A stretch of 64,000 nucleotides of DNA from Dicaeum eximium (taxonomy: Eukaryota; Chordata; Aves; Passeriformes; Dicaeidae): positions 163,206 through 227,205 of the forward strand of contig VWZP01002206.1 of NCBI GenBank assembly GCA_013396995.1. The letters are read 5' to 3'. The notes beneath the pieces are model-generated. The model did not search any database and was not told where the DNA came from. It saw only the letters and a list, made by a program, of their open reading frames with translations. The position numbers and the translations under genes are program-made. Within the stretch, counting starts at the first letter, position 1; the number at the start of each line of letters is the position of its first letter. This document shows positions 62,001-64,000 of the stretch, one piece after another.

Positions 62001-62728
62001 AATGAAGCAATAAAGCCTGCCCAGAGTCTTTGCTTCCCCTAAACAACAAGACCCAGTGGGCACCCAACACTTTCCAAGTACCAAGAGACTGCAATAAAGC
62101 TGATGCTGCTTGATTGTATTCTCGCTCTGTAATGGGTTTAAGTTTCCCAGTGGCTGCTGGTGCTCTTACAGGCCAGAGTTAAAGCAAAAAGCTTGGCAGT
62201 GAATTGTCTGAGGCAAACGCTGATTGCCCTGCAGTTGGTGCTGCTGAGGGCAGCCAGGATTCCCACTGATAATGTTAATCATGCAAAAAAACAAGTGTTG
62301 AATATGGGAAGGCGGGATAGGTTAGGTAAAAATAGCCTTTTCACCTCTCTGGGAGCACAGGCAGCACAGCCAAGGCAGCGTCCAGGTTGTGCTGCCTGGT
62401 TCACCCCTCCCTTTGCCTCTGCCTGCAGCCACAGGGTTTCTGTATTTATCCAGAACAAATCTAGCAGGAGCTGTTCTCATAACCTGCTCCCAATTCCTGC
62501 CTAATGAAGGCCACCACATTCCTCTGAATTAATGCTTGTTCAAACCGGAGTGTTTCCCTTGGAAAAAAAATTATCTCATTAAGTATTTCCAGCGATTCTT
62601 CAGTGACAGGCACTCTGCCACAGCCGGCAAACTGCGTGTGGATTGTTCCAGTGGACAGCTTTCCCCAGTCCTAAAAATACACAGCGACCTGTATTGCTGT
62701 CCAGCTACCAAACACCCCTCTGCCACAT

Positions 62729-62930
62729 AAATCATGGAATCACAGAATGGTTTGGGTTGGAAGGGACCTTAAAGATCATCCCATTCCACCCCCTGCCAGG
62801 GCAGAGACACCTTCCACCATCCCAGGTTGCTTCAAGCCCCATCCAACCTGGCCCTGAACAATTCCAGTGATGGAGCAGCCACAGCCTCTCAGGCTGCACC
62901 AGGGCCTCGCCACCCTTTAGGGTTAAATCT
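62729..62930 (-). mobile_element. CR1 LINE 3' fragment, antisense
   Basis: A very clear avian CR1 terminus in complement: AATCACAGAATGGTTTGGGT, then TGGAAGGGACCTTAAAGATC, continuing to the ACCAGGGCCTCGCCACCCTT module. Confidence 0.95.
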
Positions 62931-63927
62931 GTCATGTGCCTTCCCAAGGACTGCATTTAAAATGTCCCTTCACCTTTTATTTCTTAGTAAACTGTGCTCC
63001 TTGGGTGCTTTCTCACCAAAGTGTGTTTTCCAGCCCTCAGGGAAGACTTCCTGAAGCCTACACAGAGGTAAATAAAACCTGTCCTGTCTTCCTTGGTGCC
63101 TCCCTTGGAAGCATTAGCTCCTCTTGGCAGAGCATCTCATTAGGAGCTCATCTTCAGCTGATTATTCCTCTTCTGAGTCACTGCTTTCCATGACTTTGTC
63201 ACCCACCCCTTAGTCCAGCTGCTGCTCTATTCTTAGGCTAACGACTTTACATCTGGTGGCACAAAAAACATGTTGTTTATTTAAACTCAGCTCATTAAGT
63301 GATCCAGATTAGGTTTGGTATTGGCGACCTGCCCCAATTTTTGTGCAGCTGCAGATCACCAGTAATGATTTGGCATTTTCACGCAGGTCAGCGATCACAC
63401 ATTAAGTGGTGTGGGGTCAAGCAGTAAGGGAGCCCTGTTCAGTGCTCTGCTTACAATTACACTTGGAGACCTATCCGTTGGTTTTCAGTCCAATTAATAT
63501 TTGTCATATTGACACACCGCTCCTCTTTCTCAATCAAAGTACAGTGAAAGACAAGATCTGATCTCTTACTGGCTGAATCTTTCTTCTAACAGCTCTACTA
63601 CTGTAAACTAAGACATTAAGGAAAATATCTGGTTAACAGGACAAAGCCTACTTTTTGTAATGTTACAGTATCTCCTTGAAATTATTTATCGGTTTATTAT
63701 TTAAGTTGCTATTTTTTTCTTAGGTATCCTTGATAACAGAATGTCCAGGAATATCTCCCATTAACCTTTAAGGAGACAAATGGCTGGAGCAGATCTCCTG
63801 TGGCCTCTTCCCTGGCAGCTGTTCCCTGTGAGGGGCCAAGTGCCCTCCCCTGGTTCCCACTTGTGCCCAGAGCCAGGGCCCGAGCCCAGCCACGCTCCGT
63901 GGGGCCGCGTCCCTGTTAGTGCCCAGT

Positions 63928-64000
63928 GCTGGGCAAACCGAGGGATCTGTGATGGCAAACCCAGGGATCTGTGCTGGGCAAACCTTGGGATCTGTGCTGG
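63928..64000. repeat. minisatellite of about 23 bp, cut by the window edge
   Basis: Three successive copies of a unit starting GGCAAACC and ending GGGATCTGTG, beginning at about 63932, 63954 and 63977 (periods 22 and 23). The array continues past the right edge. Confidence 0.88.

Larger units (their letters stand above)
54831..64000. other. intergenic DNA right of NEXMIF
   Basis: Apart from two CR1 fragments and the terminal minisatellite, no gene, exon or RNA gene was recognised. In mammals RLIM lies on this side of NEXMIF; none of its coding sequence is visible here. Confidence 0.55.

Noticed and set aside
1..64000. Search for tRNA, rRNA, viral or novel multi-gene systems
   Set aside because: No cloverleaf with A/B boxes, rRNA signature, retroviral gag/pol/env block or clustered genes was recognised by eye. 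A tRNAscan, Rfam and protein search would be needed for certainty.

Overview
This window is vertebrate nuclear DNA, almost certainly from a bird and probably from a neoavian or passerine lineage. The evidence is about 20 CR1 (chicken repeat 1) LINE fragments, most ending in the avian CR1 3' signature, together with one intron-containing neuronal gene surrounded by long non-coding stretches. There are no bacterial, phage or plasmid features and no operons. Nearly all short open frames are chance frames or pieces of CR1.

The one gene I can support is NEXMIF (formerly KIAA2022/XPN, neurite extension and migration factor), on the + strand. Its coding sequence is join(38963..39038, 42707..46976, 47726..47921), 1513 codons plus a stop. 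The first coding exon carries 25 codons, a giant exon carries 1422 whole codons, and a short last exon encodes the C-terminus. The junction phases are consistent (phase 1, then phase 2) and the splice sites are canonical. The 3' untranslated region probably runs from 47922 to about 54830, ending at clustered AATAAA signals. An antisense CR1 copy of about 1.5 kb lies inside it, and so does a 54-base assembly gap.

Layout: 1-38913 is non-coding, probably intron 1 and/or upstream DNA of NEXMIF, since the 5' non-coding exon was not found with confidence. It is peppered with CR1 copies in both orientations, simple repeats, and one small GC-rich patch at 29.1-29.2 kb. 38914-47921 holds the coding exons and two introns. 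47922-54830 is the probable 3' UTR. 54830-64000 is intergenic, with two CR1 fragments and a roughly 23-bp minisatellite running off the right edge. In mammals NEXMIF sits on Xq13 between ABCB7 and RLIM. The equivalent bird region is on chromosome 4 or 4A, so those neighbours are expected outside the window, but neither is visible here.

The most interesting observation is the NEXMIF C-terminus. After a conserved segment, the bird frame appears shifted relative to the mammalian one. It reads through sequence that should correspond to mammalian 3' UTR, adding a Phe-rich tail of about 40 residues. This is either a lineage-specific extension or a homopolymer-related sequence error. I found no evidence of a new molecular system.
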